Shown: one piece after another, positions 1 to 6,016 of the stretch
How the letters are laid out: each line of letters starts with the position of its first letter
How positions within the stretch are numbered: the stretch's first letter is position 1
Assembly: GCA_002256595.1 (NCBI GenBank)
Contig: NOLC01000198.1
Span: 1 to 8,161 of the forward strand
Origin: Methanosaeta sp. NSP1
Lineage (GTDB): Archaea; Halobacteriota; Methanosarcinia; Methanotrichales; Methanotrichaceae
Reading direction: 5' to 3'
DNA: 8,161 nucleotides
The notes under the pieces: generated by a model
Databases searched by the model: none
Told to the model about the DNA's origin: nothing
The model's input: the letters and a program-made list of their open reading frames with translations, nothing else
Made by a program: the position numbers and the translations under genes

Positions 1-249
1 TGCCGCGGCAGAGGCCGAGCCGCTGGCCCAGTCCTCCTTGTAATTGGGTCCGGGGTCCCTGAAGTGCACATGAACATCTATGGCCCCGGGCAAAACCAGC
101 ATTCCTCTGGCATCGATCTTCTCCTCTGACCGATGGGCCCCGCCCAGAGCCGCAATCCGGCCATCTTGAATCCAGATGTCAGTGCTGACCTGGCCCTTGG
201 AAGTGAAAACCCGGCCGTTTTTAACCGCCAGATCAAAGTTTATATCCAA
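1..249 (-). CDS. pyrC: Dihydroorotase, N-terminal part (runs off the window edge)
   Basis: Dihydroorotase cyclises carbamoyl-aspartate to dihydroorotate in cytoplasmic pyrimidine synthesis. Only the first 83 codons are here; the gene continues beyond position 1. The translation begins (M)[14 protein letters not shown], has the small beta-sandwich typical of cyclic amidohydrolases, then [17 protein letters not shown] (residues 51-67), whose H60-x-H62 pair binds zinc and whose FRDPG is the class I dihydroorotase signature. The following [10 protein letters not shown] matches the usual Y-KED-ESGS stretch. I chose the TTG at 249-247 because a TGA at 258-256 blocks any start further upstream. The GAGGAGG ribosome-binding site (257-251) lies unusually close to that TTG, so the true start is uncertain. 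The start lies inside the end of the adenosine-specific kinase gene (17-bp overlap), so the two are co-transcribed. A related hydantoinase or allantoinase is possible but less likely. Confidence 0.88.
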   Translation of the reverse strand, partial: MDINFDLAVKNGRVFTSKGQVSTDIWIQDGRIAALGGAHRSEEKIDARGMLVLPGAIDVHVHFRDPGPNYKEDWASGSASAAA

Positions 250-715
250 ACCTCCTCAGCAGCTTGCGCCTTTCTGCCACATCCCCGGCAGCTTCTGCGC
301 CCTTGGGGGAGGAGCCGTCTATGACCCCCATTATCCCCCGTCCCAGCTCCGTCTGGGCTACAACCACCTGCAGGGGATTGGCTGTGGCGCAGAATATGTT
401 GCAGACCTCGGGCACGGCCTTGAGGGCGTTGAGAACATTGATGGGAAAAGCCTCCTTCATCAGCAAAACAAAGGTATGCCCGCAGGCCAAAGCCAGAGAG
501 TTCTCCCTTGCCGCTGCAGCCAGAGCCTCATCGTTTCCCTCTGTCCTCACCAGACAGTCGCCGCTGGCCTCAGAGAAGGCCACGCCGAACTTGGCCCCCG
601 GAACGCCTCCGGCCATGACCTCATAGATATCCTCCGCCGTTTTGATGAAATGGCTCTGTCCCAAAACCAGGTTCGCTCCCTCTGGAATTTTCATCTCAAC
701 TATCTTCAGCTCCAT
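233..715 (-). CDS. Adenosine-specific kinase family protein (PF04008)
   Basis: This 160-residue protein matches the archaeal/bacterial adenosine-specific kinase family (formerly DUF355), small cytoplasmic proteins known to bind adenosine or AMP; the physiological reaction is poorly established. Visible family features are the N-terminal [23 protein letters not shown] segment in two parts ([18 protein letters not shown], then IKTAEDIYE), the central [13 protein letters not shown] and LVRTEGND stretches, [20 protein letters not shown], and the C-terminal [13 protein letters not shown] followed by [10 protein letters not shown]. The length is normal for the family. The ATG at 715 is preferred over the TTG six bases upstream because GAGG at 727-724 gives an 8-nt spacing to the ATG but only 2 nt to the TTG. 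A TATA-like box lies about 40 bp upstream. The gene overlaps the dihydroorotase start, so it probably leads a two-gene nucleotide-metabolism operon. Confidence 0.9.
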   Translation of the reverse strand: MELKIVEMKIPEGANLVLGQSHFIKTAEDIYEVMAGGVPGAKFGVAFSEASGDCLVRTEGNDEALAAAARENSLALACGHTFVLLMKEAFPINVLNALKAVPEVCNIFCATANPLQVVVAQTELGRGIMGVIDGSSPKGAEAAGDVAERRKLLRRFGYKL

Positions 716-752
716 TGTCAAATCCTCGCCTGAGGGATATGGCGGCTGCGGA

Positions 753-762
753 CTTATAGTTT
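753..762 (-). promoter_or_regulatory. Candidate TATA box of the adenosine kinase-pyrC operon
   Basis: The minus strand reads AAACTATAAG here. Archaeal transcription usually starts about 25 bp downstream, near 731, which would leave a leader of about 16 nt that contains the GAGG ribosome-binding site. It is the only TATA-like stretch between this gene and the upstream operon. Position and sequence only; no transcript data. Confidence 0.45.
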
Positions 763-765
763 AGG

Positions 766-805
766 GAGATAAAGAAAGACAATGGCTGGACCCATGGGAT
801 TCCAG
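766..805 (-). terminator. Hairpin plus T-rich terminator after the PUA/membrane-protein operon
   Basis: On the minus strand, 19-58 nt after the stop of the small membrane protein gene, CTGGA..CC and GG.TCCAG pair around a CATG loop (805-786), with a 2-nt bulge. About 10 nt on comes the T-rich stretch GTCTTTCTTTATC. A hairpin plus U-rich tail fits intrinsic termination before the promoter of the adenosine kinase gene, which supports treating the two minus-strand blocks as separate transcription units. Confidence 0.4.
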
Positions 806-823
806 GGCAGTCACAGCCGTTTC

Positions 824-1108
824 TTATTTGTGTCGAAGCCCCTTCTTAGGTCCCAGGGATTGGCTGGCCATCTTCTTGGTCTTTCGGGTAATTATAACTG
901 ATGTAAAATAGTACACTACTATAAAAAGGATCGCAGAATAAAGAGCCATGCTGATCGATTCCACGATATTGAGCCGGAGCAAAAAATAGGAATAAGGGAT
1001 GTAAATCAAGAGCACTAGCATGCCGGCAATGGCCGCCTGCTGCATCAGTGTGTACTGCCGGAAGCGAATTATAAGCTCGGCGTAACTGAAATTGGGAAAA
1101 TTCACCAT
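824..1108 (-). CDS. Small two-segment membrane protein, function unknown
   Basis: I do not recognise this 94-residue protein. It has a short N-terminal stretch (MVNFPNFSYAELIIRFRQY), two hydrophobic segments at about residues 23-44 (QQAAIAGMLVLLIYIPYSYF) and 51-72 (SISMALYSAILFIVVYYFTS), and a strongly basic tail with RKTKK and KKGLRHK. By the positive-inside rule the basic tail should be cytoplasmic. No cysteine or obvious catalytic motif is present. The ATG at 1108 is chosen because AAAGGAGG (1120-1113) sits 4 nt upstream. The frame extends a further 20 codons upstream, but those lie within the preceding gene and have no comparable ribosome-binding site. The start overlaps the upstream gene's stop by 7 nt (ATGGTGA), so translation is coupled to the larger membrane protein, and the two products may act together. 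Confidence 0.75.
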   Translation of the reverse strand: MVNFPNFSYAELIIRFRQYTLMQQAAIAGMLVLLIYIPYSYFLLRLNIVESISMALYSAILFIVVYYFTSVIITRKTKKMASQSLGPKKGLRHK

Positions 1109-1992
1109 AGGTCCTCCTTTTCTTCTAGCTTCAGCATCCCCTTTCTGCTCATATAAAGCCCTGTCCACCAGAGGTTGGACAGCGGAGCCAATACCAGCAG
1201 GCTGATCATTCCTGTGATCGCCGAGAGTGGCCGGCCCTGTCCGGCATCACCGGTGGAAAAGGCCCCGCCCACCATCTGCAGGGCCAGAGATAGGGCTACC
1301 ACCACCAGCCAGAGCACGGCCACGTCGAACTTATTGTATCTGAAGAAGTCCAGGGATGCAAACAGCGCCCGCACCGGACTGAGGCCCTCCAGCACCAGGG
1401 CATAGGGCAGGGTGGACAGAATTATGGTCAGAGCCAGGGCATAGAATAGGGCAATGACAACCAGCGCTACAGCCAGCAGGCCCGGACTTTCCAGATCAGC
1501 CGCCAGTAGCGGAAGCAGCAAAGCCATCCCCATCAGGATTATGAGCGTCATGAGCAGCTCTGCCAAAAACATGCTCAGAAAATGCCGCTTTCCAGCTGAC
1601 CACATGGCGCTTGTATCCGATCTTCCCTTCTCCAGGGCCTGCCTGGCCATGCCTATGGCTCCTGCGGCAAAGAAGGCATCGACCAGGGCCACCAGGACGA
1701 AGATGGCCAGAATCGCCAGGCCAATCTGCATGAGATCACTGCTCTGCATGCCGGCCAGATATTCTTCCATCTGATCAGATAGCTTTTGCATGTCCTGCAT
1801 ATTCTGCACATCATTCAGAGCAGTCTCATTCAAGCTCTCCAGGGGCAGCAATCCGGAGAAGATGACTGCCATGAGGCCGGCAAAGAGGGCCATCATGGAA
1901 AAGAGGAATCCCAGGAGGTGGGGGATGCAGAGATTGAGGTTATCCCGCCAGAGGGAAAAGCCCCTGCCTAAGAGTTCATTGATGCTTTCCAT
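1102..1992 (-). CDS. Six-segment integral membrane protein, DUF7847-like
   Basis: A 296-residue membrane protein that resembles archaeal proteins annotated with DUF7847; no activity is known to me. The N-terminus (MESINELLGRGFSLWRDNLNL) is amphipathic and typical of this group. Hydrophobic segments fall at about 25-50, 88-115, 137-165, 170-195, 222-243 and 258-282. Between the first two lies a hydrophilic loop (52-86), probably helical and rich in Met, Gln, Asp and Glu (NMQDMQKLSDQMEEYLAGMQ), predicted to be outside the membrane. The C-terminus is charged (KLEEKEDLW). The ATG at 1992 has a strong GGAGGAG site embedded in the last codons of the PUA gene, whose stop is only 3 nt away, so it is in the same operon. 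It also overlaps the next small membrane protein gene. A transporter-like or envelope-organising role is possible, but nothing in the sequence decides it. Confidence 0.8.
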   Translation of the reverse strand: MESINELLGRGFSLWRDNLNLCIPHLLGFLFSMMALFAGLMAVIFSGLLPLESLNETALNDVQNMQDMQKLSDQMEEYLAGMQSSDLMQIGLAILAIFVLVALVDAFFAAGAIGMARQALEKGRSDTSAMWSAGKRHFLSMFLAELLMTLIILMGMALLLPLLAADLESPGLLAVALVVIALFYALALTIILSTLPYALVLEGLSPVRALFASLDFFRYNKFDVAVLWLVVVALSLALQMVGGAFSTGDAGQGRPLSAITGMISLLVLAPLSNLWWTGLYMSRKGMLKLEEKEDLW

Positions 1993-1995
1993 TCT

Positions 1996-2478
1996 TTACT
2001 CCTCCAAACCCTTCCAGATAACGTCGCCCACATGATGCAGCGACTTGACCGCCTTTCCCTCCCCCTTCATCTCTGTTCCGGCCACCAGGGCCCGGCCAAC
2101 AGCCAGAGGTTTTTTATGCCTCTCTTCAACAATAACCACCAAATCGCCCACAGCTATCTCAGGATCGGCAGAGACTATGCCCGGCTTCATGATGTCTGCT
2201 CCATTGACCACAAAGCGCACTGCTCCGGAGTCCACTACCACCAGCCTCTTATTGGGCATCAGCTCAATGGCACCCAAAACAGTGAAGAAGGGCTGCTCCT
2301 CCACGATCATGAGCAATGGCCGTCCCTCGATGAAGATCAGATCTACTCCATCATCGCTTATGGCCATCTCCAGAGATGATTGGCGCAGACGGGAGGGATC
2401 TTCCAGGAAGGGCTCGATCTTGGCCATGATCTTCCTGGCATCGCTCCCCTTGAGGTGATGCCTGGATTTTATCTTCAT
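1996..2478 (-). CDS. PUA-domain RNA-binding protein, MCT-1/eIF2D-like
   Basis: A 160-residue cytoplasmic protein with a pre-PUA domain (about 1-76) and a C-terminal PUA domain (about 78-155). The diagnostic stretch VDSGAVRFVVNGADIMKPGI (82-101) matches eukaryotic MCT-1 (a KGAIKFVLSGANIMCPG-like stretch), and the ends GKAVKSLHHVGDVIW also correspond. MCT-1 and eIF2D bind the small ribosomal subunit and act in initiation and recycling; the archaeal members are presumed translation-linked RNA binders. A longer start exists at 2490, but neither start has a ribosome-binding site. The TATA box at 2501-2510 would place the transcript start near 2481, so a leaderless message beginning at the ATG at 2478 is the better choice. 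It heads an operon with two membrane proteins and diverges from lsm. Confidence 0.88.
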   Translation of the reverse strand: MKIKSRHHLKGSDARKIMAKIEPFLEDPSRLRQSSLEMAISDDGVDLIFIEGRPLLMIVEEQPFFTVLGAIELMPNKRLVVVDSGAVRFVVNGADIMKPGIVSADPEIAVGDLVVIVEERHKKPLAVGRALVAGTEMKGEGKAVKSLHHVGDVIWKGLEE

Positions 2479-2500
2479 GGGTCTAGGCATATCCCGATAG

Positions 2501-2510
2501 GTTTAAATAT
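2501..2510. promoter_or_regulatory. Shared near-palindromic TATA box between the PUA operon and lsm-rpl37e-purF
   Basis: GTTTAAATAT reads as a TATA element on both strands (TTTAAATA forward, ATATTTAAA reverse) and is the only such stretch in the 91-bp divergent gap. On the minus strand a start 25-26 bp away falls at about 2481, next to the ATG at 2478 (leaderless). On the plus strand a start near 2532 leaves about 38 nt before lsm. One box may therefore serve both directions, with flanking BRE sequence setting the balance. Confidence 0.55.
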
Positions 2511-2569
2511 GCAACGAGCACGTCAGAAATTTGAAGCCTTTTGCGGTTATCATCGCTGGAGAGAGGTTA

Positions 2570-2788
2570 ATGGGTCAGAGACCGCTTGATATTCTGAATG
2601 AATCACTGAATGGGCCTGTAATCGTCAAGCTGAAGGACGGCAGGGTCTTTCGGGGAGAGCTGCAGGGTTATGATATCCACATGAACCTGGTCCTCGAAAA
2701 AACCGAGGAAGTAGCAGAAGGGGCGGTGGCACGTAATATCGGAACCGTAATCGTGCGGGGAGACAACGTTGTATATATTTCACCTTGA
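2570..2788 (+). CDS. lsm: Lsm / Sm-like archaeal protein (SmAP)
   Basis: A 72-residue Sm-fold protein expected to form a ring-shaped heptamer that binds U-rich RNA and takes part in RNA processing and turnover. Nearly the whole protein is Sm fold: a short N-terminal helix ([11 protein letters not shown]), the Sm1 motif at about 15-43 ([20 protein letters not shown] then HMNLVL) with the conserved D-x-H-x-NL RNA-binding core, and the Sm2 motif near the end ([15 protein letters not shown]) with the RG pair. The ATG at 2570 starts the usual archaeal MGQRPLDIL sequence and follows GGAGAGAGG. An upstream in-frame ATG at 2531 would add 13 residues not expected in the family, and it lies around the predicted transcript start. 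It is the first gene of the lsm-rpl37e-purF operon. Confidence 0.96.
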   Translation: MGQRPLDILNESLNGPVIVKLKDGRVFRGELQGYDIHMNLVLEKTEEVAEGAVARNIGTVIVRGDNVVYISP

Positions 2789-2798
2789 GGTGTTCTAG

Positions 2799-2969
2799 AT
2801 GACTAAAGGTACTCCTTCTATGGGCAAGCGCCACAAGAGTTCGCATATCAGGTGCAGGCGCTGTGGCAGCATATCGTTTAATTTCAAGAGAAAAGTGTGC
2901 GTTCAATGTGGGTTTGGTCATTCGGCAAAGCTGCGAAGTGCCAAGTGGATGAGAAAAGCGGATTACTAG
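2799..2969 (+). CDS. rpl37e: 50S ribosomal protein L37e
   Basis: A 56-residue zinc-ribbon ribosomal protein of the large subunit, found in archaea and eukaryotes only. The start [16 protein letters not shown] is the family signature. Four cysteines form two CxxC knuckles (C19-x2-C22 and C34-x2-C37), flanked by many Arg and Lys residues that contact 23S rRNA. The length is normal. The ATG is preceded by GAGGTG at 2787-2792 with 6-nt spacing; that site overlaps the lsm stop codon. The stop at 2967-2969 in turn overlaps the ribosome-binding site of purF, giving a compact operon with 10-nt gaps. Placement between lsm and purF is, to my knowledge, also seen in other euryarchaea, which supports the call. 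Confidence 0.97.
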   Translation: MTKGTPSMGKRHKSSHIRCRRCGSISFNFKRKVCVQCGFGHSAKLRSAKWMRKADY

Positions 2970-2979
2970 AGGCATAAAG

Positions 2980-4410
2980 TTGCACGATGCCTGCGGCGTT
3001 GTTGGGATTTCCTTCAATGAGACGGGCAATAATGTAGCTAAGTCCATTTATTATTCCCTCTATGCCCTGCAACATCGGGGGCAGGAGGCGGCAGGCATAT
3101 CGGTGCACGACGGCAAGGCCATACGCACCCATCGGGGCATGGGCCTTGTCTCCGAGGTTTTTAACGATGCCCAGATAGCTCTTTTGAGGGGGCAGGTGGG
3201 AATAGGCCATGTCCGCTATCCCACCACCGGCCGCTCGAACATCGAGAACAGCCAGCCGGTCTTGATAAAATTCAAGGACGGAGCCATTGCCGTAGCCCAT
3301 AACGGCAATCTGGTCAACGCCGGCCAGCTCCGGGAGCAGCTGGAAGAGGCAGGCGATATCTTCTATTCTACATCGGACACCGAGGTCATAGCTCACCTCT
3401 TCGCCAAAGAGCTTTTGCGCTACGATCTTCAGGAGGCGGTGCGGGCTTTGATGAAGAAGATCGTGGGCTCGTATTCCCTGGTCTTTCTCTGGGGGGATAC
3501 CGTCCTTGCCGTGCGCGATCCACTGGGGATCAAGCCTCTATGCATAGGCGAGATCGATTCCGGCTTCATGGTGGCCTCAGAGAGTGTTGCTGTGGACACC
3601 CTCAATGGAAAGCTCATCCGCGATGTCCGCCCTGGCGAGCTGGTGGTTATAAGACATGGAGAGCTGAGGTCCTATCAACTGGTCCGTCTGCCCAACTTCT
3701 CTCATTGCATCTTCGAGTACATTTACTTCGCCCGGCCGGATAGCATCATGGACGGCCGGCTGATTTACGATGTCCGGGTGAACATCGGGGCCCATTTGGC
3801 CCAGGAGCATCCGGCCTGTGCCGACACAGTTACGCCCATCCCAGACTCGGGAATAACTCTGGCCGTGGGATATCACCAGCGTTCCGGGATCAGGTACAGG
3901 GAATGCCTGATGAAGAACCGCTACATCGGCCGGACCTTCATCATGCCCGACCAGAGCATGCGTGAGACTGCAGTGCGCCTGAAGATGAATGTCATCCGCC
4001 CCAATATCGAGGGCCACAGCCTGGTCTTGGTGGATGACTCTATAGTGCGGGGCACCACCAGCCGCAGGATAGTGGACATGGTTCGGCGGGCCGGGGCCAA
4101 GGAGGTTCATGTGCGCATAGGCAGCCCGCCCATTATGGCGCCATGCTATCTGGGAATAGACATGGCCAGCAGAGAGGAGCTGATTGCCGCCCATAAGACC
4201 GTGGCCGGGGTGGAGGCGGTGATCAACGCCGACTCATTGGGCTATGTCAGCCATGAGGGCCTGGTGGAGGCGGTGGGAATCCCCAAGGAGAATCTGTGCA
4301 TGGGATGCCTCACGGGAATATATCCGGTGGAGATTCCCGGCGAGAGGTGCATGGCAGCCCAGACCAAGCTCTCCGAGTACATTGTGCAGGCTACGGAAGA
4401 AAACGCCTGA
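2980..4410 (+). CDS. purF: Amidophosphoribosyltransferase (PurF), Fe-S type
   Basis: Catalyses the first committed step of purine synthesis: glutamine and PRPP give phosphoribosylamine. The 476-residue protein has an N-terminal glutamine amidotransferase domain (CGVVGI, residues 5-10, with nucleophile C5 exposed after removal of a predicted MHDA propeptide; YALQHRGQEAAG; RYPTTG; HNGNL) and a C-terminal phosphoribosyltransferase domain with the PRPP loop LVDDSIVRGTT (350-360). Four cysteines match the [4Fe-4S] ligands of the Bacillus subtilis-type enzyme: C243 (HCIFEY), C389 (PCYLGID), C440 and C443 (CMGC). This implies an oxygen-sensitive cluster enzyme. Translation starts at a TTG with GAGG 7 nt upstream. 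No closer ATG would keep the nucleophile near the N-terminus. It is last in the lsm operon and is probably feedback-inhibited by purine nucleotides, as is known for the family. Confidence 0.97.
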   Translation: MHDACGVVGISFNETGNNVAKSIYYSLYALQHRGQEAAGISVHDGKAIRTHRGMGLVSEVFNDAQIALLRGQVGIGHVRYPTTGRSNIENSQPVLIKFKDGAIAVAHNGNLVNAGQLREQLEEAGDIFYSTSDTEVIAHLFAKELLRYDLQEAVRALMKKIVGSYSLVFLWGDTVLAVRDPLGIKPLCIGEIDSGFMVASESVAVDTLNGKLIRDVRPGELVVIRHGELRSYQLVRLPNFSHCIFEYIYFARPDSIMDGRLIYDVRVNIGAHLAQEHPACADTVTPIPDSGITLAVGYHQRSGIRYRECLMKNRYIGRTFIMPDQSMRETAVRLKMNVIRPNIEGHSLVLVDDSIVRGTTSRRIVDMVRRAGAKEVHVRIGSPPIMAPCYLGIDMASREELIAAHKTVAGVEAVINADSLGYVSHEGLVEAVGIPKENLCMGCLTGIYPVEIPGERCMAAQTKLSEYIVQATEENA

Positions 4411-4438
4411 AAAAAAAAGATTTTATAGCTTAATTTTA
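4410..4438. terminator. Bidirectional A/T-rich terminator between purF and the transporter gene
   Basis: The two genes converge with only 25 bp between their stops. After purF the plus strand gives TTTTATAGC then TTAATTTT. In the opposite direction the minus strand gives a run of nine T (4418-4410). Archaeal termination relies mainly on such U-rich tracts, so this short gap probably ends both transcripts. The minus-strand T run reaches the purF stop, so the transporter message overlaps the end of purF slightly. Confidence 0.55.
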
Positions 4439-5728
4439 GGCTGATTTTGGTGGTTTCATCATCACAAAGGCCACTACAATGCCCAATGCTGCCAGGACTG
4501 CCACATATGGGAAGACGTTGACATATCCGCCTAGCATATCCTTGGCTGCACCTGCCATGAGGTTGCCTATGATAGCACCCACACCATATGCAGTGAATAC
4601 CAGACCGTAATTTCTGGCATAGTCCTTGGTGCCGAAGTAGCTTGCTGTTGCCGCCGGAGCTACGGCCAGCCAGCCGCCGAGGCAGAGCCAGAGTGCGGCG
4701 AAGGCCACGGTGTACATTTTGATCGATGCAGGATTGGTGTACATCAATACACAAGATGCGATGATGATCACATAGGATAGAATTGCCGTCCTGGGTGGGG
4801 TGAGCTTATCGGTCAATGTGCCGAAGAGCGGCCTTCCTATGGCATTGCAGAAGGCGAAGGGCAAAACCAGGTTGGTCAATGTGGCAGAGATATCTGCTTC
4901 CGCAATTCCTGCATTAGCTGCCACTTCAATGCCGGCTGGCTTGGCCACACCGATGGCCATGAGGCCTGCCAGTGCACCGATGACGTAGCAGATCCAGAGG
5001 CCGAAGAAGGATGTGGTCTTGGACATCTCATCTCTCGTGAATTCCATCTTCTTGCCACCGGCAGCCGCAACGGGAGGCTTCCATCCGGCGGGGCACCAGC
5101 CGGCGGGCGGGAATACCAGGAACATGGAGAGGAGCACAATCAGTATCAGAAATGCTATGCCTAAGATCTTCATGGAGGCGAAGACTCCACCAAAGCTTGC
5201 TGAGAGAATATCGGACAGCTTGCCGGTGATAAATGCGGAGAAACCGAATCCAAGAAGGGTCAATCCCACTGCCAGGCCGCGCTTATCCGGGAACCATCTG
5301 GCTGCGGTGGTTATAGGACAGTTGTAGGCTATGCCCACTCCAATGCCGGCGATAACGCCGTACAGGATCATGAGCATCATGGGAGAGGTGGCTGTGGACC
5401 CCAGTATCCAGCCCAGGCCGACGATAACGCCACCAACCATCCCTACCTTCCTCGGTCCATATTTCTCTATGTACTTGCCCACCAAAGGCATGGTCAGGGC
5501 AAAGAACGCCAGGGACGCGATGTATGGGTAGGACATATCCATGGCGCCAACAGTCAATCCAAAGCCACCCTCAGCGACGGGAGCCGTAAATATCTTCTTT
5601 AAAGGAACGCTAATTATACTATAAGCATACACTGCACCAAGGCAAAGCTCGATAATTGTTCCGATGATAATCAGTAACCATCGCCCTGATTCAGCAGGCA
5701 TGCCCATTATCTTCACATCATCTGCCAT
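4436..5728 (-). CDS. OFA-family major facilitator transporter (oxalate/formate antiporter-like)
   Basis: A 430-residue, 12-segment MFS permease of the cytoplasmic membrane. OFA signatures are RWLLIIIGTI with LGAVYAYSI in segment 1, the loop GKYIEKYGPRK (84-94) between segments 2 and 3, AARWFPDKRGLAVG (142-155), the hallmark FPPAGWCPAGWKPP (206-219) before the central loop, and NAIGRPLFGTLTDKL (295-309). The family includes OxlT, which exchanges oxalate for formate, and carriers of other small carboxylates. R299 lines up with the substrate arginine R272 of OxlT. At the place of OxlT lysine K355 the motif reads FTAYGVG, with Y381 in place of Lys, so a dicarboxylate substrate is unlikely. The substrate is unknown; acetate, lactate or another monocarboxylate is plausible. 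The ATG at 5728 has GGTG 8 nt upstream. It is a single-gene unit, divergent from the carbonic anhydrase gene. Confidence 0.87.
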   Translation of the reverse strand: MADDVKIMGMPAESGRWLLIIIGTIIELCLGAVYAYSIISVPLKKIFTAPVAEGGFGLTVGAMDMSYPYIASLAFFALTMPLVGKYIEKYGPRKVGMVGGVIVGLGWILGSTATSPMMLMILYGVIAGIGVGIAYNCPITTAARWFPDKRGLAVGLTLLGFGFSAFITGKLSDILSASFGGVFASMKILGIAFLILIVLLSMFLVFPPAGWCPAGWKPPVAAAGGKKMEFTRDEMSKTTSFFGLWICYVIGALAGLMAIGVAKPAGIEVAANAGIAEADISATLTNLVLPFAFCNAIGRPLFGTLTDKLTPPRTAILSYVIIIASCVLMYTNPASIKMYTVAFAALWLCLGGWLAVAPAATASYFGTKDYARNYGLVFTAYGVGAIIGNLMAGAAKDMLGGYVNVFPYVAVLAALGIVVAFVMMKPPKSA

Positions 5729-5777
5729 AAGTTACACACCCTTTATATGAGAGTATTCTTATTCAATACGTAAAATC

Positions 5778-5788
5778 AATAAAATATG
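5778..5788 (-). promoter_or_regulatory. Candidate TATA box of the OFA transporter gene
   Basis: The minus strand reads CATATTTTATT. A start about 26 bp on, near 5757, would give a leader of about 28 nt holding the GGTG ribosome-binding site (5740-5737). A second stretch, CATATAAAG at about 5746-5738, is too close to the ATG to act as its TATA box. Confidence 0.5.
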
Positions 5789-6000
5789 CGATCTCATCTC
5801 TGAATTTCGATTTGATTTTCCTGATACATCCCTCCTCATCCCCCCTTCATAACCCTTGAAGGAATATTAAATGGGCTCTAATTTCGTCTCTCATATATTT
5901 AAGTTTATTGGCAATCATGGTGATTATAGATTATAAAATTACATATATCTAAAAAACGCTTGAGCCATTTTACATTACCATTATCTGCCCGCATCCCATC

Positions 6001-6016
6001 CAAAAGGGATCTTTTG
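6001..6016 (+). other. Perfect 6-bp hairpin in the camH upstream region
   Basis: CAAAAG-GGAT-CTTTTG forms a perfect 6-bp stem with a 4-nt loop. It lies directly before the ATG of a possible 26-codon ORF, and the loop GGAT could act as, or hide, a weak ribosome-binding site. It is too short and AT-rich to be a confident structure on its own. Confidence 0.3.

Noticed and set aside
176..733. A 185-codon plus-strand frame opposite the kinase and pyrC genes
   Set aside because: Both opposing genes have clear family signatures; this frame has none.
1109..1168. A 20-residue N-terminal extension of the small membrane protein
   Set aside because: The extension lies inside the upstream gene and lacks a ribosome-binding site, while AAAGGAGG is correctly spaced before the ATG at 1108.
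2884..3396. A 170-codon minus-strand frame across the rpl37e-purF junction
   Set aside because: It covers two certain genes on the opposite strand and looks like a codon-bias shadow.
3577..4194. A 205-codon minus-strand frame opposite purF
   Set aside because: Antisense shadow of a conserved enzyme; no ribosome-binding site or family resemblance.
4242..4754. A 170-codon minus-strand frame spanning the purF end and the transporter end
   Set aside because: It crosses the convergent terminator and uses a wrong frame of the transporter gene; the translation is Cys/Arg/His-rich and not protein-like.
5759..5839. A 26-codon minus-strand ORF starting ATGAGGAGG upstream of the transporter
   Set aside because: The likely transporter TATA box lies inside it, so the main transcript would not contain it, and the peptide has no recognisable features.
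5870..5970. A long-range inverted match AAATGGGCTC / GAGCCATTT
   Set aside because: Short, imperfect and about 80 bp apart in AT-rich DNA; readily expected by chance.
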